NCBI GenBank assembly: GCA_003116975.1
Contig: BGKB01000129.1
Coordinates: forward strand, 141,697-205,696
DNA: 64,000 nt
Direction: 5' to 3'
Source: Aurantiochytrium sp. KH105
Lineage: Eukaryota; Sar; Bigyra; Thraustochytrida; Thraustochytriidae
Shown here one piece after another: positions 40,322 to 51,173 of this stretch. The notes beneath the pieces were generated by a model. The model was not told the DNA's origin. It searched no databases and saw only the letters and a program-made list of their open reading frames with translations. Both the position numbers and the translations under genes were made by a program. Positions within the stretch are counted from its first letter, which is position 1; each line of letters starts with the position of its first letter.

Positions 40322-41947
40322 TTACGCGCGAACGCAGAGCCCGGTCTTTTTGCCGTCTTCATCGGTTTCCTCAACAAAATTGTTGCGACAAGGCTCGTCT
40401 GACTTGCTGTTTTCGCAAATGGGCTGGTTCTTGCCGCCACAGGTTGCGCAGGTGCCATCGGCCAAGGGGGTCGTGCGGGGCTTGCAGAACTCGCCCGAAA
40501 AGTTGACCTCCTCATAGTTGAGCGGCGCGTAGCCCGGCGAGATGCCCATGAGACCGTCCCGCGAGCGCGACCAGCGCGTGTACATTTGAATCTCGCCATC
40601 ACTCATGATGCGGGTCTGCACCTGCGCAACGTTGAGGTCGTAGGCCGGGTTCGACACATCGGCGACGTTGAGCATGCTTACCATGAAAAACTTGCGACCA
40701 TCCTCGAGCACACCTTTTCTTGCATGCATGCAACCAAGACCCTTGTCTCCGCAGCTGGGCGTCCAGTGATCAAAGGAGAAGCTAATGCGCTTGGCGTTGT
40801 AGTGCGTTTCCAATGTAATGGGCGTATCCGTGCCAATCAGTTCGCAGCCAGTGAAGAGTCCCTCGGTGTCGGGAAAGACAATATGGCCTTGCGAGCTCAA
40901 ACACAACGAGCTGTAGTTGGTGCCGTAAAAGGGAAACTCAAAGTCCAGATCAAAGGTTTCTGGCTCAGTGATGTTACGAAGAAGGTATTCCATGGAAGCA
41001 GCGCCTCCAAGGTAGCTGTTGCCACGCGGCTCTTTGGTGACGCGGTACTGGTCATCTGTAAGAGCCTTGAATGAAAACGCTGTCCCGGTAATGTCAAACG
41101 ACTCGCCAGACTCGCCGTTGAACTCCCAGACCTCCGCAAGGTGGGTTCCCATGATACCGCATTGCGGCTTGCCGTTCGATCCGCATGCCTGGCAAGTGCC
41201 ATCTTCGGCAGGAGTGAGCCCGTTGCGGCAAATATCTTCGCCCTGATTCGTGCACCAGACCCTCTTGCTCCAGCCGCAGTACTGGCAAAGACCCTCGCTG
41301 TCGAGAGCAAGACCAGTTCTGCACGGCTCGCACGTTGTCTCGCAGCCAGGTTTTCCCGCTGTGCCGCAATATTCGCAGAGACCACTGCCCTCGTTGACAC
41401 CAAGGCCGTTGCTACACGGCGACTCGTTCGGGTTGGCACAAGCGGGCATGTCCTTGTAGCCACAACGCGTGCACGCCTCGGTGTCATCAAGCATGGGCGT
41501 GTAGCCAGGAAGGCACTTGTTCTGACCCTCGCAAAAGGCAGCGCCCTCGATGCCGCAAGTGTAGCAGTAGCCGTCCTTCTCGTAGTAGCCATTCTCGCAA
41601 GGCTCTTCGCCGTCATGAGTGCATACAGGGCGCTTGTTGGTGCCGCAGCCAATGCAGGTTCCAGCGTTGGCAACTTTGCCCTCGGTATCGATCGCGAGTC
41701 CGGCAGCGCACGGCTCGGTGCCCTCCGCCGTGCAGGGGAGACGGTTCCAGTGGCCGCAAGGGGAGCATACGGTGACGGTCTCGCTGTCGCTGTTGGTGTA
41801 GGTGTACTCGACGAGGCCTTCTTCGCAGGGTGTTTCTCCGTTGCAGGGTGCCTGGTTGCGGGCTCCGCACTCGCCATCAGCGTGGCTGATAGCGATGAGT
41901 GAAGCAAGAACGCCCAGCATTGCGAGTCTATTCGTTTTCGAGATCAT
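40322..41947 (-). CDS. Secreted Cys-rich repeat protein, array member 2
   Basis: This 541-residue protein starts at MISKTNRLAM, giving a basic n-region and hydrophobic core (LGVLASLIAI) before the first repeat (ECGARNQAPC). A Met six codons upstream is possible. The layout is the same as its neighbours: eight CG-x5-P-x-C repeats, a beta-rich domain with LDFEFPFYGTNYSSLCLSSQ and HIVFP, then SGEFCKPRTTP and a ninth repeat ending CVRA. Repeats three to eight are almost identical at the DNA level to members 3 and 4, whereas the beta-rich domain differs more, pointing to gene conversion confined to the Cys repeats. Confidence 0.83.
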   Translation of the reverse strand: MISKTNRLAMLGVLASLIAISHADGECGARNQAPCNGETPCEEGLVEYTYTNSDSETVTVCSPCGHWNRLPCTAEGTEPCAAGLAIDTEGKVANAGTCIGCGTNKRPVCTHDGEEPCENGYYEKDGYCYTCGIEGAAFCEGQNKCLPGYTPMLDDTEACTRCGYKDMPACANPNESPCSNGLGVNEGSGLCEYCGTAGKPGCETTCEPCRTGLALDSEGLCQYCGWSKRVWCTNQGEDICRNGLTPAEDGTCQACGSNGKPQCGIMGTHLAEVWEFNGESGESFDITGTAFSFKALTDDQYRVTKEPRGNSYLGGAASMEYLLRNITEPETFDLDFEFPFYGTNYSSLCLSSQGHIVFPDTEGLFTGCELIGTDTPITLETHYNAKRISFSFDHWTPSCGDKGLGCMHARKGVLEDGRKFFMVSMLNVADVSNPAYDLNVAQVQTRIMSDGEIQMYTRWSRSRDGLMGISPGYAPLNYEEVNFSGEFCKPRTTPLADGTCATCGGKNQPICENSKSDEPCRNNFVEETDEDGKKTGLCVRA

Positions 41948-43474
41948 GGTTGCTTCTTTTCTCAATGGGCTGGGGTGGGCTTCTCTCCTCGCTCTGCTTT
42001 TTTGTACTCGCGTGTTTTGGGTTTGCTTTTCTATGTGCCCGTGTTGATGTGCAACACGGCGGCGCGCTACATTCGCGGCGGCCTCTGCCTGTCCTTGCTC
42101 GCGCGCAGCACAAGGCTAGGCACAAACAAGGCCTAGTCTTTGGCATTCGGGACTACGAGCGTGCGCTTTCAGGCCCAGGGACTCCCGGCGTGGCCCTCGT
42201 TCGGTGAGTCCAAACCCAGGAAAAATAAAGGGCGAGCGCTCCCCGAAGCCAATCAAGTTCGTGTTGGCGCGGAGTGTGTCCCGTGCACAAAAATGGATTC
42301 TAAGAGTGGGTCATACGAAATAGGCTTAGCTGATGCATATGAGCTGAGCCGCCAGCAGCCAAATCGCCTGGCCCACGTGCCGACTCGGACGAGAGCGAGC
42401 GCGGCGCCCTCATCTCGAGGCCCGCGTCCAGAATGGCCTTCCCGGGTCGGTGTTGTCCGACTTCTTGTCCAACGGGGAGAGGTGAGGTGAGGTGAGGTGA
42501 GGGGAGGTGAGGTGAGGGGAGGGGAGGAGATGGATAAAGTACAAGTGCAGTATAGCTCTTATTCTTTATTTTATAAACTGACTCTACTAATAAGTAAATG
42601 ATACTTTCAAAGTGGGAGGAGAATAGTACGAAGTACGACTCGCGGTTTGGGACAAGACCGAATGCCACGGTGTGGAGTGGAGGCTGGCCCCTCTTTCGTT
42701 TCGCCGCTGGCTATTCGAGTTTCTTGCACCGCCCGACCCACCAGCACGCGGCCGTCCGGGACGCAACATCTTCTTGTGCCACTCGGAGAAAAAAGGAGAA
42801 GGGAAGAAGCGCTTGCACGATGGAAGACCGATGTCCGATTGCAAACTTGATCGAGGACATCCGATGTGCAGTAGCGCCGGATGAAGGACGTTGACACACT
42901 AAGCTGGATGAGTCTATGAATGACCTGTCCTACGCGGACAAAAAAAGAGAGTGAGCTGTCCCGTGTCTTGCGCTGGACTACTGTTGCATTGCGCTGGACT
43001 TGGTCGATATTCTGGGCCGATGCAAGTCATGCCACTGACTGCATTGCCACGCATTTGTGCAGCGTTGGAGCACGTTTCTCAAACCGATTTGAAACTTCCA
43101 CCTCCCTCAAGCCCGTGCGCATTTCTACGCCCGAGTGAGCGGGCTTTTACTGTCCTGGACTTTCTTCTTTTAATTTTAAAGTGCACTTCAGTTCGCGATG
43201 TTTCTAGTCCTGCAAGTTAAGGTCAGTTCCACCTCCCAACAAACAAGGGATCCTTTGCAGCTATTTTCACCTTTGGATTGATGATCAAACGCAAAACTTA
43301 TTGTCCTTATATGATGAAATTTAGTAAGAAACACGGTTTGAGAATGGAGAAACTTGAAATGATTACCTCTGATTCTGTTGCATGATTCGAGTGTGATTGA
43401 ATGTCTCGGACAGTAATTCTTCTTCAGATATGAATGATTGTATGAATATCTTGAGAGATTTGTAATTCTTTTCT
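41948..43474. other. Intergenic spacer within the secreted-protein array
   Basis: No gene is seen. The most obvious feature is the GGTGA/GGGGA array at about 42475-42530. The interval from ~43190 to 43470, next to the 3' end of member 3, is AT-rich. Short frames near 42600-42900 on both strands overlap one another and look like chance. Confidence 0.4.
42475..42530. repeat. GGTGA pentanucleotide array
   Basis: About ten units of GGTGA or GGGGA lie in the spacer upstream of array member 2. Confidence 0.8.
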
Positions 43475-45088
43475 CTAAGGCCGCACGCAGAGACCGGTCT
43501 TTTTGCCTTCGTCGTCGACCTCCTCGACAAACCTGTTGCGGCAAGGCTTGTCTGACTTGCTGTTTTCGCAAATTGGCTGGTTCTTGCCGCCACAGGTTTT
43601 GCAGGTACCATCGGCCAAGGGGGTCGTGCGGGGCTTGCAGAACTCGCCCGAGAAGTTGACCTCCTCGTAGTTGAGCGGCGCGTAGCCCGGTGAAATTCCC
43701 ATGATACCGTCTCGAGAGCGCGACCAGCGCGTGTACATTTGGATCTCGCCATCACTCAGAATGCGGACTTGCACTTGCGCAACGCTGAGGTCGTAGGCCG
43801 GGTTCGACACATCGGGGACATTGAGCATGTTCACCGTGAAGAACTGACGGCCATCCTCGAGCACACCCTTTTTGGCGCGCATGCATCCGAGGTTTTTATC
43901 TCCGCATGCAGGAACCCAGTGATCGAAGGAGAAGCTAATGCGCTTGGCGTTGTAGTGCGTTTCCAATGTAATGGGCGTATCCGTGTCAATCAGTTCGCAG
44001 CCAGGGAAGAGTCCCTCGGTGTCGGGAAAGACAATATGGCCCTGCGAGCTTAAACACAACGAGCTGTACTTAGTGCCGTAAAAGGGAAACTCAAAGTCCA
44101 GATCAAAGTTCATTGGCTCTCGAATGTCCGTTTCAAGCCAAGAGGAAGATGTAGCGCCTCCAAGGTAGTTGTTGCCACGCGGCTCTTTGGTGACGCGGTA
44201 CTGGTCATCTGTAACAGCCTTGAATGAAAACGCTGTCCCGGTAATGTCAAACGACTCGCCAGACTCGCCGTCGAACTCCCAGACCTCCGCAAGGTGGGTT
44301 CCCATGATACCGCATTGCGGCTTGCCGTTCGATCCGCATGCCTGGCAAGTGCCATCTTCGGCAGGAGTGAGCCCGTTGCGGCAAATATCTTCGCCCTGAT
44401 TCGTGCACCAGACCCTCTTGCTCCAGCCGCAGTACTGGCAAAGATCGTCGCTGTCGAGAGCCAGACCAGTTCTGCACGGCTCGCACGTCGTCTCGCAGCC
44501 AGGTTTTCCCGCTGTGCCGCAATATTCGCAAAGGCCACTGTCGTGATTAACACCAAGGCCGTTGCTGCACGGCGACTCGTTCGGGTTGGCACAAGCGGGC
44601 ATGTTCTTGTAGCCACAACGCGTGCACGCCTCGGCGTCATCAAGCATGGGCGTGTAGCCAGGAAGGCACTTGTTCTGACCCTCGCAAAAGGCAGCGCCCT
44701 CGATGCCGCAAGTGTAGCAGTAGCCGTCCTTCTCGTAGTAGCCATTCTCGCAAGGCTCTTCGCCGTCATGAGTGCATACAGGGCGCTTGTTGGTGCCGCA
44801 GCCAATGCAGGTTCCAGCGTTGGCAACTTTGCCCTGAGTATCGATCGAGAGTCCGGCAGAGCACGGCTCGGTTCCCTCCGCCGTGCAGGGGAGACGGTTC
44901 CAGTGGCCGCAAGGGGAGCATACGGTGACGGTCTCGCTGTCGCTGTTAGTGTAGGTGTATTCGACGAGGTCTTCTTCGCAGGGTGTATCTCCGACGCAGG
45001 GTGCCTGGTTGCGGGCTCCGCACTCGTCAGCGTAGCTGGCGACAGCGAGCGACGCCAGCACGGCAAGGATTGCCGCTGCGCTTCGCAT
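43475..45088 (-). CDS. Secreted Cys-rich repeat protein, array member 3
   Basis: This 537-residue protein starts at MRSAAAILAVLASLAVASYA, a signal peptide nearly the same as in member 4. An upstream in-frame Met at 45124 would bury the signal behind a charged stretch. It has eight Cys repeats (CGARNQAPC, CSPCGHWNRLPC, CIGCGTNKRPVC, CYTCGIEGAAFC, CTRCGYKNMPAC, CEYCGTAGKPGC, CQYCGWSKRVWC, CQACGSNGKPQC), a beta-rich domain (FPFYGTKYSSLCLSSQ) and a ninth repeat ending CVRP. It is closest to member 2 throughout. Because the beta-rich domain is also similar to member 2, these two are the most recent duplicates. Confidence 0.83.
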   Translation of the reverse strand: MRSAAAILAVLASLAVASYADECGARNQAPCVGDTPCEEDLVEYTYTNSDSETVTVCSPCGHWNRLPCTAEGTEPCSAGLSIDTQGKVANAGTCIGCGTNKRPVCTHDGEEPCENGYYEKDGYCYTCGIEGAAFCEGQNKCLPGYTPMLDDAEACTRCGYKNMPACANPNESPCSNGLGVNHDSGLCEYCGTAGKPGCETTCEPCRTGLALDSDDLCQYCGWSKRVWCTNQGEDICRNGLTPAEDGTCQACGSNGKPQCGIMGTHLAEVWEFDGESGESFDITGTAFSFKAVTDDQYRVTKEPRGNNYLGGATSSSWLETDIREPMNFDLDFEFPFYGTKYSSLCLSSQGHIVFPDTEGLFPGCELIDTDTPITLETHYNAKRISFSFDHWVPACGDKNLGCMRAKKGVLEDGRQFFTVNMLNVPDVSNPAYDLSVAQVQVRILSDGEIQMYTRWSRSRDGIMGISPGYAPLNYEEVNFSGEFCKPRTTPLADGTCKTCGGKNQPICENSKSDKPCRNRFVEEVDDEGKKTGLCVRP

Positions 45089-47027
45089 CTTCAGTCTTCG
45101 ATCGATGGTGCGCCTCTCGTTCACTTGTGCTTGGGTGGCTGAGCTGCTTGAGCTTGAGTCGCAAGAGTTTCAGGTTTGCTTCTCGCGAGACATCCCTGCT
45201 GCTGCGCCTTGCTCTTGTCTCGTGATCCTCCACCCCTTAACTCGCAATGTAATGCAGTTCCAAGTCATGACCGCGAGTCGGCTGGTCTCCCCTCCGCCGC
45301 TTCGCTCTCCCGCATGGCCAAGCGGGAGGTAATTCTACGAATTTGTTGTCCCGAGGTCCCGGAGCGGTACGTTCGCGGCGGCCCGCGTCCAGCGGTGAGC
45401 TCGCGTGTCCACTGCCTCTGTGCGCTGCATGCACATCGTGCCCTGCATGCACATCGCGCCCTGCATGCACATCGTGCCATGTACAGCTCAAGCCAGTGCA
45501 CCTCAGTGAGGGACCTCCACTCCAGCCCCTCGTTCTCTGAGACCTCGCTCTCCCGGACGGACGCCCAGTTGGTGCGTTGTCCATGTCCCGAAAGATCGCC
45601 GGGGCTGGCGGCCGGCCCGGCCCGGGAGAGCGGCCTGGCGCGAAGACGCCGCGAGGCGAAGCTCTTCGCGTGTCTTGACTCGAGTTGTCTGCTCAGACTT
45701 CTTGCGGGCCGAACTGCGGCGGGCTCGACGACCCAGAGGGAGGTTTTCTGCGTGCGCAGACAAATCAAGTAAGCCTCTACCACATCGCACAGTCTGCGGC
45801 TGGCTGGCGGCTGGCCGCCTGCCAGGCAGGCGACAGCGTTGTCGGCGCGCCGGGAAGAACGTACGTCCATTCGTTCTCCCGGGCGCAGCGGCCGCTCCCC
45901 ACGTGCGGGCGGTGTCCACTGCAATCCCGGGTGGCGGCCGCCGGTGGATCTGGACTCGCATCTTTTCGGACGGCCTCGGCCAGATAGATGGACGGGAAAA
46001 AGGAAGAAAGGAAGAATGGAAGGAAGTAGCCCGCACTCCCCCGCTCGCCCCGCAGCCTGGGCTTCCGCCGTCGCCTTTGCTTCTCTTCTCTCAGGCTCTC
46101 TCTCTCTCTCTCTCCCTCTGGGCTTTTTCAACCAAGCGATGAGGCGCAGGCAACTCGCAGTCGAGTCGGGACCTGACAGTAACATGACTGCAGGGCGCGT
46201 GTGTGCAATCAAGTCTTTTCGTGGATAGAGGAGTGATGCGCAAACTGCGGAGGAGGAGGAGAACGCGCATGGACGCACGGCCGGGATCTCTGATCGCTCG
46301 ACGTGTCATCGAAGGGTGGCAGCTGCGTTGAGCACTCCTCGGCGCTTGGCCCGTAAATCTTGTAGGAAAAGAAAAGAAAACAAAAGAGAAGAAAAGAAAA
46401 GAAAAGAAGGGCGGGGAGACTGGCGGCCAGCGCGACGATGGCCGGAACGACTGGCCGCTCTCCCGTGACCGATCACAATCACGGCGGCAGCAGCCTGTCC
46501 AGCAGTTTCGCTGCACAAGAAAGTATACTTGAGGGGACGGCTGCATATGGGTTATCTGGAAAGAACGCGGGCGGACAAGACTTATTCGTGCTCACTGTCA
46601 ATTGGGTGTTCGCTGGCTCTCGTATTCGACCATCCGTGTATAGTAAATTGATTGGCCCCGGTTGAGGTCCGCTGCGGGGACAAAACGCCACAGTTATTCC
46701 CACATTGGCTCAAGCCGTCGAGGCGCAAGAGTCGTCCGTCGATCTTCGACGCGGTCTGAAGCATGCTGGCGCGCGAGCGAGCGGACGAGCGGGCGAGCGG
46801 ACATGCGGACGAACGAGCGAACGCGGGCCGATGTTGCCCTGCACAAAGCGTCGCCAGCCAGAACACTCTTTTCCAGGGCTCTTCACGATGACAGGCGGCA
46901 GAATCAATATGTATACAGTTTCTGAACAAAACACGCATCGAACGAAACTCTTTCTTACATCACCAGCCTCAGCATTCGTCATCTATTGTCAAAATTTCTT
47001 ATAGAACTTTCTTTTGAGGGGTGGAAA
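45089..47027. other. Intergenic spacer within the secreted-protein array
   Basis: Nearly 2 kb without a convincing gene. Overlapping frames on both strands have Arg/Ser/Pro-rich, low-complexity translations. Repeats include the 18-bp array at 45425-45478, a CT run at about 46093-46112 and a GAAAA-type tract at about 46365-46408. Confidence 0.4.
45425..45478. repeat. 18-bp tandem repeat, three copies
   Basis: The unit CTGCATGCACATCGTGCC is present three times with one mismatch. It contains the palindrome TGCATGCA, in the 5' flank of array member 3. Confidence 0.85.
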
Positions 47028-48647
47028 TTACGCTCGCACGCAGTATCCCGTCTTCTTGTCGTCCACATCAGTCTCTTGGACAAAGTTGTTCTTGCAAGGA
47101 CTGTCCGCGTTGCTGTTCCTGCAAATGGGCTGGTTCTTGCCGCCGCATTTTGCGCACGTGCCATCGCCGATCGGCGTCGTTCCAGGCTTACAAAACTCGC
47201 CCGAAAAGTTGACATCTTCGAAGCTGAGCGGCGGGTAACCCGGCGAGAGACCCATGATGCCATCGCGGGAGCGACCAGCGCGCGTGTACATTTGAATCTC
47301 ACCGTCATCGATGATGCGAACCGTGATTTGGGCCCACGTCTCTTCAAGGCTGCCCTGCCACCAGCCGGTCTCATCGACAACGTTGAGCAGCTTCACCATC
47401 ATGAACTTGCGTCCATCAGTAAGACTACCTTGCTTTGCACCGATGCAGCCGATGCCATTGCTCGTGCATTCGGGAACCCACGAATTAAAGTTGAAGCTGA
47501 TGCGCTTTGCGCTGTAGTGCGTATCAAGCGTGATGGCCGTATTCTCGACGAGAGCGCAGTCCTGCACCTGCACATCTGTACCGGTAAATACCAGGTGACC
47601 TTGGGGGCTCAGGCACAGCGAGCTGTACATGGTGCCGTAAAAGGGGAAGTCGAAGTCGAGGTTGACGATCATTGGCGAGGTAATGTCGCTTTCGATCGTT
47701 GACGCGGACGCGACATCACCAAGATGAGCATCGCCGCGGTTCTCCTTGGTGACAATGTATTGGTCGTCGTTCACAGGCTTAAAGTAGAATGCGTCCTTGA
47801 GAAGGTCGAAATATTCACCAGAGCTGCCAAGATCCCACTTTTCGGCAATGTGCGTTCCCATGATGCCGCACTGGTGCTGGCCATTTGATCCGCATGCCTG
47901 GCAAGTACCATCTTCAGCAGGAGTGAGCCCGTTGCGGCAAATGTCTTCGCCCTGATTCGTGCACCAAATCTTCTTGCCCCAGCCGCAGTACTGGCAAAGA
48001 CCGTCGCCGTCGAGAGCAAGACCAGTTCTGCACGGCTCGCACGTTGTCTCGCAGCCAGGTTTTCCCGCTGTGCCGCAATATTCGCAGAGACCACTGTCCT
48101 CGTTGACACCAAGGCCGTTGCTGCACGGCGACTCGTTCGGGTTGGCGCAAGCGGGCATGTCCTTGTAGCCACAACGCGTGCACGCCTCGGTGTCACCAAG
48201 CATGGGCGTGTAGCCAGGAAGGCACTTGTTCTGACCCTCGCAAAAGGCAGCGCCCTCGATGCCGCAAGTGTAGCAGTAGCCGTCCTTCTCGTAGTAGCCA
48301 TTCTCGCAAGGCTCTTCGCCGTCATGAGTGCATACAGGGCGCTTGTTGGTGCCACAGTCGATGCATGTCCCTTCCGTGGTGATTAAACCTTTCGTATCAA
48401 CCGCATAACCAGCAGAGCACGGCTCGGTGCCCTTCGCCGTGCAGGGGAGACGGTTCCAGTAGCCGCAAGGGGAGCATACGGTGACGGTCTCGCTTTCGCT
48501 GTTAGTGTAGGTGTACTCGACGAGGCCTTCTTCGCAGGGTGCTGCTCCGTCGCAGGGTGGCTGGTTGCGGGCTCCGCACTCGTCGTCAGCGTAGCTGGCG
48601 ACAACGAGCGACGCCAGCACGGCAAGGATTGCCGCTGCGCCTCGCAT
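47028..48647 (-). CDS. Secreted Cys-rich repeat protein, array member 4
   Basis: This 539-residue protein starts at MRGAAAILAVLASLVVASYA, a signal peptide matching member 3. The open frame continues to 48866 through a TTC microsatellite that would encode poly-Arg, so that extension is rejected. The first two repeats and repeats four to eight are nearly identical to members 2 and 3 (repeat three begins CIDCGTNKRPVC). The beta-rich domain is clearly diverged (for example DFDFPFYGTMYSSLCLSPQ, HLVFTG, and an extra WWQGSLEETW stretch). The ninth repeat ends CVRA. The contrast between conserved repeats and diverged core supports module-specific gene conversion. Confidence 0.83.
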   Translation of the reverse strand: MRGAAAILAVLASLVVASYADDECGARNQPPCDGAAPCEEGLVEYTYTNSESETVTVCSPCGYWNRLPCTAKGTEPCSAGYAVDTKGLITTEGTCIDCGTNKRPVCTHDGEEPCENGYYEKDGYCYTCGIEGAAFCEGQNKCLPGYTPMLGDTEACTRCGYKDMPACANPNESPCSNGLGVNEDSGLCEYCGTAGKPGCETTCEPCRTGLALDGDGLCQYCGWGKKIWCTNQGEDICRNGLTPAEDGTCQACGSNGQHQCGIMGTHIAEKWDLGSSGEYFDLLKDAFYFKPVNDDQYIVTKENRGDAHLGDVASASTIESDITSPMIVNLDFDFPFYGTMYSSLCLSPQGHLVFTGTDVQVQDCALVENTAITLDTHYSAKRISFNFNSWVPECTSNGIGCIGAKQGSLTDGRKFMMVKLLNVVDETGWWQGSLEETWAQITVRIIDDGEIQMYTRAGRSRDGIMGLSPGYPPLSFEDVNFSGEFCKPGTTPIGDGTCAKCGGKNQPICRNSNADSPCKNNFVQETDVDDKKTGYCVRA

Positions 48648-51173
48648 CTTCTTTCTTCTTCTTCTTCTTCTTCTTCTTCTTCTTGTGTTGTTTGTGCTTG
48701 TGCTTGAGTTTGCTCTTCGGCGTTTCGGGTTTGCTCGATCTCTGCTGTCCCTTTCGCGCGAGATCCTCCTCCCTCTCTCCCCCCTTTTCCCTCCCTTCAT
48801 CAGCCCGTTTGTCCTGCATTGAACTGCGTTGTTCTGCGACGGGTGTCCTGTCCTGGCCACGTTCAAGGTGCCGTTCTCCCTCTCTTTGCTCCCACTATTT
48901 ACTGTCCCTGCTACACCGCGCAGAGAGACGCCCCTCGCGCTTCCCCTCCTCGCCCCTCACATCCATCAAACAAGTTGCGCTCCCCTGGCCGGGACCTCGC
49001 GCGCGGCCCGTGTCCAGCGCCGCGGCCCGAGGCCCGAGACGGGGACCCGCGCCCGCCCGGCGACCAGGGCGACCGGCCCTGGCGACTGTCTTCGGCCGGC
49101 GTCCGGGACGAGGACACGACGCCTCTCCTCGTTGGGCTGGGCTGGGCTGGGCTGGGCCGGGCTGGTCACGCGCATCTCTTCTCCTCGCTGCCTCAGAGGG
49201 AGCGTCGAGGTGCTCGGCCCAGGCGGGACGCCGTGCCAGACGCGCGGACTCGAGGCCGAGGGAGAGCGCGAGGGCCGCGCGAGTTGAAGCAGCGCGAGTT
49301 GAAGCAGCGCGAGCATTGCATTGCGCGAGGGCCGGGGTCCGTCGAGGACGAGCGACGACCCGCGGCCAGGGCCACCCACCCCGGCCACAGCCAGGCCAGG
49401 GCGGTGTGGGGGCGCGATGATAAGAAGTACGGCAAACGAGTTCCGACGCGCGGACGCGGCCAGGCTCGGCTCGTAGGCGCCGAGCACTTCCGCCATGGTG
49501 GCAGGTTGGACGCCGCGGAGACGCGAGGCAGCGAGCGGGGCGGGGTGTGACTCTCTGTGCAAGAAGCACGAGTCCCGAGCCCGTGCGATTCGCGACTCGT
49601 GTCCTCTGGCTGGTGGCTGCCGTGGCGAGGAGAGATTAACGTCCCTGATGGGCAGATAAATGCTCATTCAGATTGTCGCTTCTTCAGGATTGTTTGCGGC
49701 GACGGAGAAGAAAAGGAGAGAAGTTGGCGAACAGTCCGACGAGCTCCGCGTTGTGAGCGGTTGCAGCGAGATTCTTGTCCGAGACATCAATTGGTAAGCC
49801 AGCTCGTCTCGAACAACGCAGGTGAATCTCCGGGGCCTTTCGCACGTCCTCGGTTCTGCAGGAAAAAAATTGATGCCGCTGAATAAGGTTGCTGCAGTCT
49901 TGTCGTGTTTGGAAAAAGATAAGGTGTAGGAACCGCTGATGCATAGACCTTTGTCCACCAAATTCGCGGTCTTGAGGGGTGCATTGAGAAGCACACGCGA
50001 AAGCGAAATAGGAGGAAGGGGTCGTCCGAAGTTTTGAGCATGCCGGCCTTGAGCCGACCTTGGGATTCCTTGTGCCCAATCGAGACGTCCCGCTCAAGCC
50101 CTCAAATCAAAGGTATTGTCAGTCACGGCCACGGCTGGCTGGCTGGCTGGCTTGATGCACACGGACGGGCCGCGTCACTGTGGCCATGCTGTGGGGACAA
50201 ATATCCACTTCTGGTATACCACACAAGTCCCGCATCATCTTCCGCAGCAAAAGTGGATGTACACCCCGAGTTGGCCCAGTCTCACAGTCAAGTCTCGAGC
50301 TGGACCGAGTTGACCGATGCGAGGCGCAAGTCAACAGCAGGGCCATAATCAAGTTCGGCACAACGTTTAGGTCGGGCCAATGGTGGGTGACTCAGACGGC
50401 CAACCAAGTGGGCCAAATGAGCGAAGAGCATTGCACAGCAGGACGAACGGTTCCCACGTTGAGACGGGAGAACGCTTGTCATGTGTTGAAATAGGTAGGT
50501 AGGCAGGTAGCATGCGCTGGCAACAGCTTGCGTGTCAACTACTTTGGTTTTTTTAAAGTCCTGATAGGAGACGAGGGAGTAGTGGACGATGACGAAGGAA
50601 ACGGACTTTGCAAACACAGTAAGAGTGAAATGAAAGTTTGGCTGTCTGGCTCATGAGACGAGCAACACATAAATGGCCAAATTACCCGTGAGTCAAGTCT
50701 TAAATGAGTGAAAATTCATGCGACGGTCACGCTCTAGCCCATCGTACGTTAGAATTTGCGCGGTGGGCGTCTTGTAGTTTGGAACGATCCTTCATGCTGA
50801 CAAATGCGGTGAATAGAGTGTTGTCCGTAGCAGGTCGCGGGCTGAGGACGTTGTTTAGTCGATCACCAATTTCCACCGGCGTGTAGTTTGATGAAGACGT
50901 CTTGCTTATGGCAATTTTGACTGTATGATGCTGTTCGTTTCCTGAGCTTCTACAGCTACAAATTCAACAAGACTTCAAGCAACTTTTTATAGGCCTCGAA
51001 ATAGAAACGAAGGAATTGCTGATTTTCTATCCGTCATTGGGCAAGGGAGCCCTAAATTTCATCACTCGCCTCAAATCAAGTGCCCCGGCCGCTTCGGAAC
51101 CGCGACGCGTCGAGAGAGACACGTATCTTGAACGAGTTGTCGTCGCGGGACGCAGCGCACAGAGCGATCAACC
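48648..51173. other. 2.5-kb region without a recognisable gene
   Basis: The left part is GC-rich with GGGCT repeats at about 49136-49160 and divergent frames rich in Arg/Pro/Ala. The right part (49550-51170) has ordinary composition, a GGCT run near 50136-50150 and GGTA repeats near 50492-50508. No domains are seen on either strand. The far right is presumably the promoter of the PTPA-TIP41 gene. Confidence 0.35.
48650..48684. repeat. TTC trinucleotide microsatellite
   Basis: About 11 TTC units lie immediately upstream of the member 4 start codon, within its probable 5' leader. Confidence 0.85.

Noticed and set aside
40897-45066. Large antisense or alternative frames across the secreted gene array (for example 40897-41907 and 44110-45066)
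   Set aside because: Same-strand frame-shifted shadows of the Cys-repeat genes, Ala/Arg/Ser-rich, duplicated only because the genes are.
45310-45400. Possible tRNA suggested by TGGCCAAGCGG, which resembles a D-arm
   Set aside because: No anticodon stem or T-arm with a GGTTCGA-type loop follows at the right distance and no acceptor stem pairs.
48648-48866. Poly-Arg N-terminal extension of secreted array member 4
   Set aside because: It is encoded by a TTC microsatellite and would place the signal peptide internally; paralogues start at the equivalent of 48647.
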